Positions 7,675-18,807 of a DNA stretch of 64,000 nt are shown here, in pieces (position 1 is the first letter of the stretch; each line of letters starts with the position of its first letter). The DNA is from Kocuria dechangensis (GTDB taxonomy: Bacteria > Actinomycetota > Actinomycetes > Actinomycetales > Micrococcaceae). The position numbers were made by a program, and so were the translations under genes. The stretch is taken from assembly GCF_014636775.1 (NCBI RefSeq), contig NZ_BMEQ01000016.1:1-64000 (forward strand). Reading direction: 5' to 3'. Under the pieces are notes generated by a model. That model made no database searches. It was not told the DNA's origin and saw only the letters and a program-made list of their open reading frames with translations.

Positions 7675-9387
7675 ATGATCGAGGAGATCCACATCCACGA
7701 CCTCGGCGTCATCACCGACGCCGTCCTGCCCCTGGGCCCGGGGCTGAGCATCCTCTCCGGAGAGACCGGTGCGGGCAAGACCATGGTGGTCACCGCCCTC
7801 GGGATGCTGCTCGGCAACCGCGCGGACCCCGGCGCCGTCCGGTCCGGAGCGCCGAAGGCCGTCGCCGAGGCCGTCGTCCGCGTGTCCGCCGACCACTCGG
7901 CCGCCGCGCTCGTGGAGGACGCGGGCGGCGCCGTCGACGTCGAGGACGTCGGGGACCGCCAGGAGGCCCTCATCACCCTGGCGCGGACCGTGACCGCCGA
8001 GGGGCGCAGCCGCGCCCACGTGGGCGGCCGCTCCGCGCCGGTGGGGGCCCTGTCCGCCGTGGGCCAGTCGCTCGTGGCGGTGCACGGCCAGTCGGACCAG
8101 CTGCGGCTCAAGTCGCCCGCCGCCCAGCGCCACGCCCTCGACCAGTACGCCGGGCCGGAGCTGGCCGCGGAGCTGGACCGCTACCGGCAGCTGCTGGCCG
8201 AGTACCGCTCCGTGCAGCAGACCCTGCGCGAGGTCACCGAGCACGGCCGCGAGCGCGCCCTCGAGGCCCAGACCCTGCAGGGCGCCCTCGAGGAGATCGA
8301 CGCCGTGGACCCGCAGCCGGGGGAGGACGAGCGCCTGGACCAGGAGAGCCAGAAGCTCACCAACCTGGAGCAGCTGCGCGCCGCCGCCCTGACCGCCCAC
8401 GCCGCCCTCAGCGGCGGGGAGTTCGCCGAGGGCGACACCGCCGACGCGACCACCCTGATCGCCGTCGCGCACCGCGCCCTCGACCAGGAGGCCGGCTCCG
8501 ACCGCGAGCTCGAGGAGCTCACCGGCCGCGTGGCCGAGCTGGCCGTGCTCGTCAACGACATCGCCGCCGACCTCTCCGGCTACGCCTCCGGGCTCGACGA
8601 GGAGGGCCCCGCCCGCCTCGCCGAGGTCGAGGCCCGCCGGGCCAAGCTCAAGTCCCTCACCCGCAAGTACGGGGCCACCGTCGACGAGGTCCTGGAGTGG
8701 GCGGAGCGCTCGCGGGCCCGGCTCGACGAGCTGACCGACGACCCCGCCCGGGAGCAGGAGCTGCGGGCCCGGCTCGGCCGGCTGCACGGGGAGCTGGTCG
8801 AGCTGGCGGGGCGGATGACCGAGCGGCGCCGCGCCGCCGCCCACCGGCTCTCCGAGGCGGTCAGCGAGGAGCTCACGGCCCTCGCGATGCCCAACGCCTC
8901 CCTCGTCATCGAGGTGGAGCCCACGGAGGAGTTCACCGGCCACGGGCGCGACGAGATCGCGTTCCTGCTCAAGCCGCACGCCGCCGCGGCGCCCCGCCCC
9001 CTGGGCAAGGGCGCCTCGGGCGGCGAGCTGTCCCGCCTCATGCTGGCCATCGAGGTGGTCCTCGCCGCGGTGGACCCCGTCCCCACGTTCGTCTTCGACG
9101 AGGTCGACTCCGGCGTGGGCGGCAAGGCCGCCGTGGAGATCGGTCGTCGTCTGAAGATGCTGGCCCAGCACGTCCAGGTGCTCGTGGTGACGCACCTGCC
9201 GCAGGTCGCCGCGTTCGCGGACCAGCACGTGCTCGTCACCAAGAGCGGGGACTCCACGGTCAGCGACGTCCGCGTGCTGGACGAGGAGGAGCGCGTCGTG
9301 GAGCTGGCCCGCATGCTCGCCGGCCACGAGGACTCCGCCGCGGCGCGCGAGCACGCCCGCGAGCTCGTCCGCGACGCGGTGATCTGA
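7675..9387 (+). CDS. recN: DNA repair protein RecN (SMC-like ATPase)
   Basis: A 570-residue SMC-family ATPase that acts in recombinational double-strand break repair. Walker A is GETGAGKT (29-36). Central segments from about 160 to 390 are Glu/Arg/Leu-rich coiled coil. The signature GASGGELSRLML and Walker B TFVFDEVDSGVGG follow near 445-480, with a switch His in VTHLPQVA. The ATG directly follows the nadK stop. The 3' end is partly duplicated just after the stop. Confidence 0.95.
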   Translation: MIEEIHIHDLGVITDAVLPLGPGLSILSGETGAGKTMVVTALGMLLGNRADPGAVRSGAPKAVAEAVVRVSADHSAAALVEDAGGAVDVEDVGDRQEALITLARTVTAEGRSRAHVGGRSAPVGALSAVGQSLVAVHGQSDQLRLKSPAAQRHALDQYAGPELAAELDRYRQLLAEYRSVQQTLREVTEHGRERALEAQTLQGALEEIDAVDPQPGEDERLDQESQKLTNLEQLRAAALTAHAALSGGEFAEGDTADATTLIAVAHRALDQEAGSDRELEELTGRVAELAVLVNDIAADLSGYASGLDEEGPARLAEVEARRAKLKSLTRKYGATVDEVLEWAERSRARLDELTDDPAREQELRARLGRLHGELVELAGRMTERRRAAAHRLSEAVSEELTALAMPNASLVIEVEPTEEFTGHGRDEIAFLLKPHAAAAPRPLGKGASGGELSRLMLAIEVVLAAVDPVPTFVFDEVDSGVGGKAAVEIGRRLKMLAQHVQVLVVTHLPQVAAFADQHVLVTKSGDSTVSDVRVLDEEERVVELARMLAGHEDSAAAREHARELVRDAVI

Positions 9388-9415
9388 CGTGCCGCCCCGT
9401 CGCGGTGATCTGACG
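9375..9415 (+). repeat. 15-bp direct repeat spanning the recN stop
   Basis: CGCGGTGATCTGACG at 9375-9389, which includes the recN stop, recurs at 9401-9415. It looks like a short local duplication. Confidence 0.8.
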
Positions 9416-9444
9416 CACGCAACCGGTGTCCGTGAGGACCAGAA

Positions 9445-11169
<1,725 letters not shown>

Positions 11170-11193
11170 GCCCGTCCCGGCACGGGCACTTCC

Positions 11194-11232
11194 GCGCAGG
11201 CGCCGCGTCCCCCACGGGACCGGCGCCTGCGC
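11194..11232 (+). terminator. Terminator hairpin after pyrG
   Basis: A 12-bp stem (11194-11205 with 11221-11232) is extended by an inner 5-bp stem (11207-11211 with 11216-11220) and CCAC loop. It starts 24 nt after the pyrG stop. Confidence 0.7.
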
Positions 11233-11327
11233 CGTCCCGGGAGCTTCCCGACCCCGCCCCCTCCCGGCCCCTTCCCGACCCGTCTCCACCCCGCCGCCGC
11301 CCCGCCCGGCCGACCCGAGAGGACCCC

Positions 11328-11981
11328 ATGGACATCCGCCACCTCGCCCCCGAGCAGCTCTCCGACCGGACCAGCGACCGGCGGACGCTCGCGTCCGAGA
11401 CGGTCTACGAGGGATACATCTGGAACGTGCAGCGCGACGAGTTCGAGCTCTCCGAGGGCGCGGACACCCTGCGCCGGGACTACATCACCCACCCGGGCGC
11501 CGTGTCCGTGCTCGTGCTCAACGAGCGCGACGAGGTGCTGCTCATCAACCAGTACCGTCGCCCGGTGGGGATGACCATGTGGGAGATCCCCGCGGGGCTG
11601 CTCGACGTCCACGGGGAGGATCCGGTCGCCGCCGCCCAGCGCGAGCTGGCCGAGGAGGCCGACCTGCGCGCCGAGCAGTGGAACGTCCTGGTGGACTTCC
11701 ACAACAGCCCCGGCTCCTCCTCCGAGGCCAACCGCATCTTCCTGGCCCGGGGGCTGAGCGACGTCCCCGAGGACGAGCGGCACGAGCGCGACGGCGAGGA
11801 GGCCGAGATCCACGGCGCGTGGGTCCCGCTCGACGGCGCCGTGCAGGCGGTGCTCGACGGGCGGCTCAACTCGCCCGCCGCGGTGGTGGGACTGCTCGCG
11901 GCCCACGCCGCCCGCTCCGGGGACTTCGGCTCCCTCCGGCCCCCGCACACCCCCTGGCCGGGTCACCCCGCCTTCCGCTGA
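11328..11981 (+). CDS. Nudix hydrolase, ADP-ribose pyrophosphatase type
   Basis: A 217-residue Nudix protein similar in layout to NudF/Rv1700, which hydrolyse ADP-ribose or related nucleotide sugars. The N-terminal strand region (SETVYEGYIWNVQRDEF) is typical of the ADPRase dimer, and the Nudix box is near 85-108 (ends AAAQRELAEEADL, with the REL-EE core). YRRPV upstream is also conserved in the family. The ATG is preceded by GAGAGGACCCC. Location after pyrG matches Rv1700. The usual next gene, xerD, is absent. Confidence 0.87.
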   Translation: MDIRHLAPEQLSDRTSDRRTLASETVYEGYIWNVQRDEFELSEGADTLRRDYITHPGAVSVLVLNERDEVLLINQYRRPVGMTMWEIPAGLLDVHGEDPVAAAQRELAEEADLRAEQWNVLVDFHNSPGSSSEANRIFLARGLSDVPEDERHERDGEEAEIHGAWVPLDGAVQAVLDGRLNSPAAVVGLLAAHAARSGDFGSLRPPHTPWPGHPAFR

Positions 11982-11986
11982 CCGGC

Positions 11987-12016
11987 GCCGTCACCCCGGC
12001 CGGACGGGATGACGGC
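11987..12016. terminator. Convergent hairpin between the Nudix gene and prpC
   Basis: GCCGTCA (11987-11993) pairs with TGACGGC (12010-12016). After one mismatch, CCC pairs with GGG. It lies between convergent stops at 11981 and 12071. Confidence 0.55.
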
Positions 12017-12070
12017 CCGACGGGACTCCGGCCGCCGATCCGCCCCCGTGCAGCCGTCCGGGCGCGCGTT

Positions 12071-13213
12071 CTACAGGTGCCGCTCGGCGGGCCCGTTGTA
12101 CTCGGAGAGCGGGCGGATCAGGGAGTTGGACGCGACCTGCTCCATGACGTGGGCGGTCCAGCCCGTGATCCGGGCGGCCACGAACAGCGGGGTGAAGGTG
12201 GCGATGTCGAAGCCCATGAGCCAGTAGGTGGGCCCGGCGGGGTAGTCGAGGTTCGGCTTGATGCCCTTGGCCTCGTCCATGGACTTCTCCAGCCCGTTGT
12301 ACAGGCCCAGCAGCTCAGGCCGGCCGTAGTGGGCGATCATCCGGTCCAGCGCCGCCTTCATGGTGGGCACCCTGGAGTCGCCGTGCTTGTACACGCGGTG
12401 GCCGAAGCCCATGACCTTCTTCTTGGCCGCCAGGGCCTCGTCCATCCACGCCTTGGCGCGCTTCTCGGCGTCCTCGGCGGGCTCGTCCGGGCGGATCCCC
12501 AGCTCCTCGAAGGTGTGCATGACGGCCTCGTTGGCCCCGCCGTGCAGCGGGCCCTTGAGCGCCCCGATGGCCGCGGTGACCGCCGAGTGGAGATCGGACA
12601 GCGTGGAGGTGACCACCCGCGCCGTGAAGGTGGAGGCGTTGAAGGAGTGCTCGGCGTAGAGGATCATCGACACGTTGAACGCCTCGACGACCTCGGGGAC
12701 GGCCTCCTCGCCGAAGGCCATCCAGAGGAAGTTCGCGGAGTAGCCGAGGTCCTCGCGCGGGGGCACGACGTCCTGGCCGCGCCGGCGGCGCTGGTCGTAG
12801 CAGATCACCGCGGGCATCGCGGCGAACAGCTTCTGCGCCTTGCGCAGATTCGCCTCGGGGGAGGAGTCCTCCGCCTCGGGGTCCTGCGCGCCCAGCACGG
12901 ATGCGGCGGTGCGGCACACGTCCATGGGGTGGCAGGTGGTGGGCAGGGCGTCGATGATCGCCTTCAACTCCGGCGTCAGCGCCCGGTGGGCCCGCTCCCG
13001 GGCCGTGAACTCGGCCAGCTGCGCCTCGTCCGGCAGCTCGCCGTTCCACAGCAGCAGGGCGACCTGCTCGAACGAGCAGTTCGCGGCGAGCTCCTGGACG
13101 GGGTAGCCGCGGTAGAGCAGGGAGTTGGTCTCGGGGTTGACCTTGGAGACGGCCGTGTAGTCGGCGACGACGCCGGCCAGGCCCTTGTGGACCTCGGTCT
13201 GGGTGTCGGTCAT
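12071..13213 (-). CDS. prpC: 2-methylcitrate synthase (citrate synthase family)
   Basis: A 380-residue citrate-synthase-family enzyme. In this operon it should condense propionyl-CoA with oxaloacetate to 2-methylcitrate. Active-site motifs are PLHGGANEAV (first His), GFGHRVYK (second His) and an Arg/Asp-containing C-terminus. The early region VSKVNPETNSLLYRGYPV is typical of PrpC/CitZ-like short enzymes. ATG 13213 is preceded by GAAGGAG. It is the last gene of gntR-prpD-prpB-prpC. Citrate synthase activity in addition cannot be excluded. Confidence 0.92.
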   Translation of the reverse strand: MTDTQTEVHKGLAGVVADYTAVSKVNPETNSLLYRGYPVQELAANCSFEQVALLLWNGELPDEAQLAEFTARERAHRALTPELKAIIDALPTTCHPMDVCRTAASVLGAQDPEAEDSSPEANLRKAQKLFAAMPAVICYDQRRRRGQDVVPPREDLGYSANFLWMAFGEEAVPEVVEAFNVSMILYAEHSFNASTFTARVVTSTLSDLHSAVTAAIGALKGPLHGGANEAVMHTFEELGIRPDEPAEDAEKRAKAWMDEALAAKKKVMGFGHRVYKHGDSRVPTMKAALDRMIAHYGRPELLGLYNGLEKSMDEAKGIKPNLDYPAGPTYWLMGFDIATFTPLFVAARITGWTAHVMEQVASNSLIRPLSEYNGPAERHL

Positions 13214-13248
13214 GGTGGGCTCCTTCGGGTGGCTGGTGGGTGGTCGGT

Positions 13249-14157
13249 TCAGCGGTGCAGGCCGGGGACCTCGAAGTCGAAGACGGACGAGTCGAACTGG
13301 TTGTAGCCGTTGTAGTCGACGAGTTCGTAGAGCCGGGCGCGGGTGAGCATGTCCGGCACGGCGGCTTCCTGGGTGCGGTCGGCGCGGATGGTCTGCAGCA
13401 CCCGCTCCATGGCGCCCAGGGCGGAGCGCATCAGCGTCACGGGGTAGATGATCATGTTCACGCCCACCTCCTGCAACTGGTCCGCGGTGAACAGCTGGGA
13501 CTTCCCGAACTCGGTCATGTTCGCCAGGATCGGCACGTCCACAGCACTCCGCATGGCCTCGAACTCGGAGAGGTCGGCCATCGCCTCGGGGAAGATCGCG
13601 TCGGCCCCGGCGTCCACCAGGGCCTTCGCCCGGTCGGTGGCCGCGGCGAGCCCGTCGGTGCCGCGGATGTCGGTGCGGGCCATGACCAGGAAGTTCGCGT
13701 CCCGGCGGGCCTCGGCGGCGGCCCGGATCCGCTTGGTCGCGGTGGCCAGGTCCACGACGTTCTTGCCGTCGAGGTGGCCGCAGCGCTTGGGGTTGAACTG
13801 GTCCTCGATGTGGCACCCGGCCAGGCCCGCGTTCTCGAGCTCCTGGACGGTGCGGGCCACGTTCATGGGCTCGCCGAAGCCGGTGTCCGCGTCCACGAGG
13901 GCCGGGAGGTCCGTGATCCGGGCGATCTGCCCGGCACGGGCGGCGACCTCGGTCAGCGACGTCAGCCCGATGTCGGGGAAGCCGAGCTCGTTGGCGAGCA
14001 CGGCCCCGGAGATGTAGACGCCGTCGAAGCCCTGCTCCTGGATGAGCCGGGTGGACAGCGGGGTGTACGCGCCGGGGAACTGCACGATCGTCGGCCCGGC
14101 CAGCATCTCGCGCAGGGCGATCCGCTTGGCCTCCGGTGTGGTGGTGGAGAACAGCAT
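13249..14157 (-). CDS. prpB: 2-methylisocitrate lyase
   Basis: A 302-residue member of the isocitrate lyase/PEP mutase family that cleaves 2-methylisocitrate to pyruvate and succinate. Mg-binding acids are in LVDADTGFG (Asp89, Asp91), and the catalytic Cys is in KRCGH (124-128). It lies between prpD and prpC with 3-35 nt gaps, so it is co-transcribed. Confidence 0.94.
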   Translation of the reverse strand: MLFSTTTPEAKRIALREMLAGPTIVQFPGAYTPLSTRLIQEQGFDGVYISGAVLANELGFPDIGLTSLTEVAARAGQIARITDLPALVDADTGFGEPMNVARTVQELENAGLAGCHIEDQFNPKRCGHLDGKNVVDLATATKRIRAAAEARRDANFLVMARTDIRGTDGLAAATDRAKALVDAGADAIFPEAMADLSEFEAMRSAVDVPILANMTEFGKSQLFTADQLQEVGVNMIIYPVTLMRSALGAMERVLQTIRADRTQEAAVPDMLTRARLYELVDYNGYNQFDSSVFDFEVPGLHR

Positions 14158-14160
14158 GGC

Positions 14161-15681
14161 CTAGAAGATTCCCTTCGTTCCGGTGCGCAGCGTGATGCCC
14201 GCGGTGACGTTGAGGGCGTCGAGCTCGCCGGCGCCCAGGTCCGGGAGGTTCTCGGCCGCGCTGATGAAGCGGTCCAGCTCCTCGTCGGCCACGATCCCCT
14301 CGGCCAGGGTGCGCAGCTTGGCCACGTACTGGGGGCGGGCGAAGGGCCGGGCCCCCAGCGGGTGGGCGTCGGCCACGGCGATCTCCTCGACCACGGTGGA
14401 CCCGTCCGCCAGGGTGATCGCGGCCCGTCCCCCGAAGGCCTTCTCGGCCGGGTCCAGGGAGTGGTAGCGACGGGTCCACTCCGCGTCCTCGGCGGTGGTC
14501 ACCTTCTGCCACAGGTCCACCGTGTCGGGGCGCCCCGCCCGCTCGGGGGCGTAGGAGCCCACGTGGTCCCAGGCGCCGTCCTGCAGCGCCACGGTGAAGA
14601 TGTAGGGGATCGAGTGGTCGAGGGTCTCCCGGGTGGCCGTCGGGTCGTACTTCTGGGGATCGTTCGCCCCGGAGCCGATGACGTAGTGGGTGTGGTGGGA
14701 GGTGTGCAGCACGATCCGCTCGATCCTCGACGGGTCGGCCAGCTCGGGGCGCTCGCGGTGCAGCTTGCGGGCCAGGTCGATCCAGGCCTGGGCCTGGTAC
14801 TCGGCGGAGTGCTCCTTGGTGTAGGTGTCCAGGATCGCGGCCTTGGCCTCGCCCGGGGCGGGCAGCGGGACCTCGTAGCAGGCGTCGGGCCCGTCCAGCA
14901 GCCAGGCGATGACACCGTCCTCGCCCTCGTAGATCGGGGTGGGGGAGGTCTGCCCGCGCATCGCGCGGTCGACGGCCTCCACGGCCATCTTCCCGGCGAA
15001 GGCCGGGGCGTGGGCCTTCCAGGTGGAGATCTCGCCCTTGCGCGACTGGCGGGTGGCGGTGGTGGTGTGCAGGCCCTGGCCGATGGCGTGGAAGATCGTC
15101 TCCACGTCGAGGCCCAGCAGGGTGCCGATCCCGGCGGCCGCGGACGGGCCGAGGTGGGCGACGTGGTCGATCTTGTGCTTGTGCAGGCAGATGGCCTTCA
15201 CCAGGTCCACCTGCAGCTCGTAGCCGGTGGCGATCCCGCGCACCAGGTCGCGGCCGGTGGCCCCGACGTGCTGGGCCACGGCCAGGATCGGGGGGATGTT
15301 GTCCCCGGGGTGGGAGTACTCGGCGGCCAGGAACGTGTCGTGGTAGTCGAGCTCGCGCACGGCCACGCCGTTGGCCCACGCCGCCCACTCGGGGGAGACC
15401 TTCCGGACCGCGGCGTCCACGCCGTAGAGGCTCGAGCCGGTGCCGCCCGGGGTGGGCGCGTGGGCCAGCGCCTGGTCCCGCGCCGAGACGATCGGGTCCC
15501 GGTTCAGGGAGGCGATCGCCACCGAGGCGTTGTCCAGGACCCGGTTGATCACCATCTCGGTCACCTCGGGGGTCACCTCGACGGGATCCGCGGCGACCTG
15601 CGCCATCTTGTAGGCCAGCTGCTCCTCGCGGGGCAGGTTGTCCTTGGACGGGTGGACGCGCACCTGGTGGATGACGGTCAT
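14161..15681 (-). CDS. prpD: 2-methylcitrate dehydratase
   Basis: A 506-residue MmgE/PrpD-family enzyme that dehydrates 2-methylcitrate to 2-methyl-cis-aconitate. Characteristic segments are [44 protein letters not shown] and the [16 protein letters not shown] region. The ATG at 15681 is preceded by GAGAGGAAG; an in-frame extension to 15804 has no family similarity. First structural gene of the operon, 65 nt after gntR. No prpF/acnD is nearby, so hydration of the product would use a general aconitase elsewhere. Confidence 0.94.
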   Translation of the reverse strand: MTVIHQVRVHPSKDNLPREEQLAYKMAQVAADPVEVTPEVTEMVINRVLDNASVAIASLNRDPIVSARDQALAHAPTPGGTGSSLYGVDAAVRKVSPEWAAWANGVAVRELDYHDTFLAAEYSHPGDNIPPILAVAQHVGATGRDLVRGIATGYELQVDLVKAICLHKHKIDHVAHLGPSAAAGIGTLLGLDVETIFHAIGQGLHTTTATRQSRKGEISTWKAHAPAFAGKMAVEAVDRAMRGQTSPTPIYEGEDGVIAWLLDGPDACYEVPLPAPGEAKAAILDTYTKEHSAEYQAQAWIDLARKLHRERPELADPSRIERIVLHTSHHTHYVIGSGANDPQKYDPTATRETLDHSIPYIFTVALQDGAWDHVGSYAPERAGRPDTVDLWQKVTTAEDAEWTRRYHSLDPAEKAFGGRAAITLADGSTVVEEIAVADAHPLGARPFARPQYVAKLRTLAEGIVADEELDRFISAAENLPDLGAGELDALNVTAGITLRTGTKGIF

Positions 15682-15746
15682 GGAACTTCCTCTCGTGGGA
15701 GACGGTGGTCGGGGGTGGGATGCGGGGCGGCCGGTGGGGGCCGGGC

Positions 15747-16442
15747 TCAGCCGGCGGCCTCCAGCGGAGGCGCGGGCCGGAGCGGTGGCGCGGGGTCGAC
15801 CCACTCGCGGACGGGGGTCGTGAGGACGGCCTGCAGCGAGTTCGCCAGGTGCACGCGGGTCGCGGCCTCGGCGAGCTCCTCGGAGCCCTCGGCGATGGCA
15901 CGGGCGATCTGGGCGTGCTCGGCGGCGGCGCGCGCCAGGCGCTCGGGGTTGGTGCGGGAGAGCTTGCGGACCCGGGCCAGGTGCAGGCGCAGGGAGCGCT
16001 GCGCGGCCGTGAGGTACGGGTTGGCGCCGGCGTCGTCGATGGCCCGGTCCATCCGCTCCACGAGCTCGTAGTACCCGGCCCGGTCCGTGCCCGGGCCGTG
16101 GAGCTGGGCCACGACCTCCTCGAGCTCGGCCGCGAGCCCCTCGAAGAGCGTCGCGTCCCGGCGCCGGGCCGCGAGCTTGGCCGCCTGGCAGTCCAGCGCC
16201 TCCCGCAGCTCGAAGAGGGCCCGGACGTCATCGAGGGAGACCTGGGAGACGACGACGCCGCGGCCGCGGTGCGCCTCTGCGAGACCGTCGGCGGTGAGCC
16301 GGCTCAGCGCCTCGCGGATGGGCGTGCGGGAGATGCCGAAGCGCTCCGACTGCTCGACCTCCCCGAGCACCTGCCCGGGGAGCAGGCGCCACTCGACGAT
16401 ATCCGCCCGAAGGGCCTCGTACGCGCGGTCGCTGGCTCGCAC
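15747..16442 (-). CDS. GntR/FadR-family regulator of propionate genes
   Basis: A 231-residue FadR-subfamily GntR regulator. Residues about 1-70 are a winged helix-turn-helix (RIADV-type region [18 protein letters not shown]), and about 75-215 an all-helical FCD ligand-binding domain (LFELREALD, Asp/His metal positions). The GTG start follows a strong GAAGGAGG. It is first in the prp operon and divergent from prpE. Two TGTATACA-centred palindromes in the shared promoter region are its likely operators, so autoregulation and control of prpE are inferred. The effector could be methylcitrate or a propionyl intermediate (inference). Confidence 0.9.
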   Translation of the reverse strand: MRASDRAYEALRADIVEWRLLPGQVLGEVEQSERFGISRTPIREALSRLTADGLAEAHRGRGVVVSQVSLDDVRALFELREALDCQAAKLAARRRDATLFEGLAAELEEVVAQLHGPGTDRAGYYELVERMDRAIDDAGANPYLTAAQRSLRLHLARVRKLSRTNPERLARAAAEHAQIARAIAEGSEELAEAATRVHLANSLQAVLTTPVREWVDPAPPLRPAPPLEAAG

Positions 16443-16523
16443 GGCTCCCTCCTTCGCGTCCTCGGGGGACCCCGTCGCGCCCTGTCCTGGTCGGCGGGTG
16501 ATCGGGGTCACAGTGTGCCGACA

Positions 16524-16533
16524 GTGTATACAC
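16524..16533. promoter_or_regulatory. Operator O1, palindrome GTGTATACAC
   Basis: A perfect 10-bp palindrome overlapping a minus-strand TACACT (16523-16528) that could be the -10 box of gntR-prpDBC. Binding here would block that promoter. It shares TGTATACA with O2. Confidence 0.6.
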
Positions 16534-16585
16534 AAAACCCCAGGGCGGGCGAGGCCTCTGGTGGGTTTCTTTTGTCGTCGGTGAC

Positions 16586-16599
16586 CAATGTATACATTG
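16586..16599. promoter_or_regulatory. Operator O2, palindrome CAATGTATACATTG
   Basis: A perfect 14-bp palindrome just upstream of the prpE -35 box. Its centre is 64 bp from that of O1, about six helical turns, which would place two bound dimers on the same DNA face. Confidence 0.65.
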
Positions 16600-16602
16600 C
16601 CC

Positions 16603-16631
16603 TTGTCGTGTGTGACCTGCACCACTAGATT
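16603..16631 (+). promoter_or_regulatory. prpE promoter (TTGTCG-17-TAGATT)
   Basis: TTGTCG at 16603-16608 and TAGATT at 16626-16631 are separated by 17 nt. The predicted start is near 16638, leaving a leader of about 45 nt before the ATG at 16683. Confidence 0.6.
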
Positions 16632-16682
16632 GGCGGACAAGAGCAGCGCCGGCGACCGGCGGCACGCAGCCCGGGAGGAACC

Positions 16683-18653
16683 ATGAGCAGTGACCAGCAC
16701 GCATCCGAGGGCACCACGGAGCAGCGGACGGAGGGCTACGCGGAGGTCTACCGCCGCAGCGTCCAGGACCCGGCAGGGTTCTGGCTGGACGCCGCGCGCG
16801 CCGTGGACTGGGTCCGGGAGCCCACCGTGGCCCTCGACGAGTCGGCGGCGCCGCTCTACCGCTGGTTCCCCGACGGGCGGCTCAACACGTGCTACAACGC
16901 CCTGGACCGCCACGTCGAGGCCGGCCACGGCGAGCGCACCGCGCTGATCTACGACTCGGCGGTCCTGGGCGTCCGGGAGAGCTTCAGCTACGCGCGGCTG
17001 CTCGAGGAGGTGGCCCTGTTCGCCGGGGCGCTCGCCGCCCTGGGGGTGGGGAAGGGGGACCGGGTGCTCGTCTACCTGCCGATGATCCCCCAGGCCGCGG
17101 TGGCCATGCTCGCGTGCGCCCGGCTGGGCGCCGTGCACTCCGTGGTCTTCGGGGGCTTCGCGCCCCGGGAGCTGGCGAGCCGCATCGACGACTCGCGGCC
17201 GGTGGTCGTGGTGACCACGACCGGCGGCGTGGAGCCCAAGCGGCGGATCGAGTACCTCCCCGCGATCGAGGAGGCGCTGCGGATCGCACAGCACGAGCCG
17301 GCCGCGGTGGTGGTGCACGAGCGCGAGGGCTTCGAGACCACCGTCGAGGACGCCCGGGGGCGCGCCGGGCGGGACGGGCAGCCCGCCGTCGACTGGCACA
17401 CGTGGGCGGAGGCCCTCGAGGGGGCCGAGCCCGCCGCTCCGGCGCCGGTCGCGGCGACCGACCCGCTGTACGTCCTCTACACCTCCGGCACGACCGGCAC
17501 GCCGAAGGGCGTGGTGCGGGACAACGGGGGGCACGCGGTGGCCCTGACCTGGTCCATGCGCAACATCTACGACGTCGGCCCCGGGGAGGTGATGTGGACT
17601 GCCTCCGACGTGGGGTGGGTCGTGGGCCACTCCTACATCGTCTACGGCCCGCTGCTGGCCGGGGCGACGACCGTCCTCTACGAGGGCAAGCCGGTGGGCA
17701 CCCCGGACGCCGGCGCGTTCTGGCAGCGCGTCGAGGAGCACCGGGTCAAGGTGCTGTTCACCGCCCCCACGGCCCTGCGCGCGATCCGCCGCGCGGACCC
17801 GGAGGGCGAGCTCGTCCGCCGGCACGACATCGGCTCCCTCCGGACCCTCTTCGTGGCCGGCGAGCGCCTGGACCCGGAGACGTACGGCTGGGCGTCGGAC
17901 GTCCTGGGCGTGCCGGTGGTGGACCACTGGTGGCAGACGGAGACCGGGTGGGCGATCTGCGCCAACCCGTTCGGGATCGAGCGCCTGCCCCTCAAGGCGG
18001 GGTCGCCGTCCGTGCCGGTGCCCGGCTACAGGGTCGAGATCCTCGACCCGCTCGGACAGCCCCTGGGGCCGGGCGAGGAGGGCAACATCGCCCTGCGCCT
18101 GCCCCTGCCGCCGGGCACCCTGACCACCCTGTGGGGGGACGACCGGCGCTACGTGGACTCCTACCTCAGCGCGTTCCCGGGCTACTACGCGACCGGCGAC
18201 TCCGGCTACGTCGACGAGGACGGCTACGTGTACGTCATGGGCCGCACGGACGACGTCATCAACGTCTCGGGCCACCGCCTCTCCACCGGCGCGATGGAGC
18301 AGGTGCTGGCCTCCCACCCCGCCGTCGCCGAGTGCGCCGTGATCGGCGTGGCGGACCCGCTCAAGGGGCAGCGCCCGGCCGGATACGTGGTGCTCAAGGC
18401 CGGGGTGGACGTCCCCGAGGACCGGCTGAGGGCGGAACTCGTGGCCCTCGTCCGGGAGCGCATCGGGGCGGTCGCGGACTTCAAGGACGTCGCGGTCGTG
18501 GAGGGCCTGCCCAAGACTCGGTCGGGCAAGATCCTGCGCAAGACGATGCGGCAGATGGCCGACGGGGAGCAGTACACGGTGCCCTCCACCATCGAGGACT
18601 CCTCCGTGCTCGACGCCCTCCAGGAGGTGCTGCGCCCGCCGCGCGTGCGGTAA
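16683..18653 (+). CDS. prpE: Propionyl-CoA synthetase (acetyl-CoA synthetase-like)
   Basis: A 656-residue AMP-forming acyl-CoA synthetase. The P-loop is YTSGTTGTPKG, the adenine-binding region is WWQTETGW, and the C-terminal TRSGKILRK holds the catalytic and acetylatable Lys. Start YAEVYRRSVQDPAGFW resembles PrpE/Acs. Position divergent from prpDBC under a shared GntR control region favours propionate over acetate as substrate. The ATG follows GGGAGGAACC. Acetyl-CoA synthetase activity is the alternative. Confidence 0.88.
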   Translation: MSSDQHASEGTTEQRTEGYAEVYRRSVQDPAGFWLDAARAVDWVREPTVALDESAAPLYRWFPDGRLNTCYNALDRHVEAGHGERTALIYDSAVLGVRESFSYARLLEEVALFAGALAALGVGKGDRVLVYLPMIPQAAVAMLACARLGAVHSVVFGGFAPRELASRIDDSRPVVVVTTTGGVEPKRRIEYLPAIEEALRIAQHEPAAVVVHEREGFETTVEDARGRAGRDGQPAVDWHTWAEALEGAEPAAPAPVAATDPLYVLYTSGTTGTPKGVVRDNGGHAVALTWSMRNIYDVGPGEVMWTASDVGWVVGHSYIVYGPLLAGATTVLYEGKPVGTPDAGAFWQRVEEHRVKVLFTAPTALRAIRRADPEGELVRRHDIGSLRTLFVAGERLDPETYGWASDVLGVPVVDHWWQTETGWAICANPFGIERLPLKAGSPSVPVPGYRVEILDPLGQPLGPGEEGNIALRLPLPPGTLTTLWGDDRRYVDSYLSAFPGYYATGDSGYVDEDGYVYVMGRTDDVINVSGHRLSTGAMEQVLASHPAVAECAVIGVADPLKGQRPAGYVVLKAGVDVPEDRLRAELVALVRERIGAVADFKDVAVVEGLPKTRSGKILRKTMRQMADGEQYTVPSTIEDSSVLDALQEVLRPPRVR

Positions 18654-18732
18654 CGCTCCGACGCACGGCAACGAACCCGTGACAGTTCGCCCCGGCGCAC
18701 CGCCCCCGCCGCTCACCGGGGCCGATCAGGAG

Positions 18733-18738
18733 TACTTT
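18733..18738 (+). promoter_or_regulatory. Possible -10 (TACTTT) for the encapsulin pair
   Basis: TACTTT lies 70 nt before the cargo ATG in the 154-nt gap after prpE. No -35 is seen, and read-through from prpE is equally possible. Confidence 0.25.
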
Positions 18739-18807
18739 GGGCCGCACCGGTCCGTGCCCGGACCGGACCGCCCGGCACCGCACCACGCCCTCGGGGGAGG
18801 AGCAGAC

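Noticed and set aside
12071-13213. prpC as the main TCA citrate synthase
   Set aside because: Its place in prpD-prpB-prpC with a GntR regulator favours methylcitrate synthase, though dual activity is possible.
12071-16231. One long minus-strand frame joining prpC to the gntR region
   Set aside because: Only the part from 13213 down is PrpC. The rest is out of frame with prpB and prpD, which have clear motifs and ribosome binding sites.
18679-18807. N-terminal extension of the EncFtn cargo
   Set aside because: The extra 43 residues are Pro/Gly-rich and unlike the family. A strong GGGGGAGGAG precedes ATG 18808.
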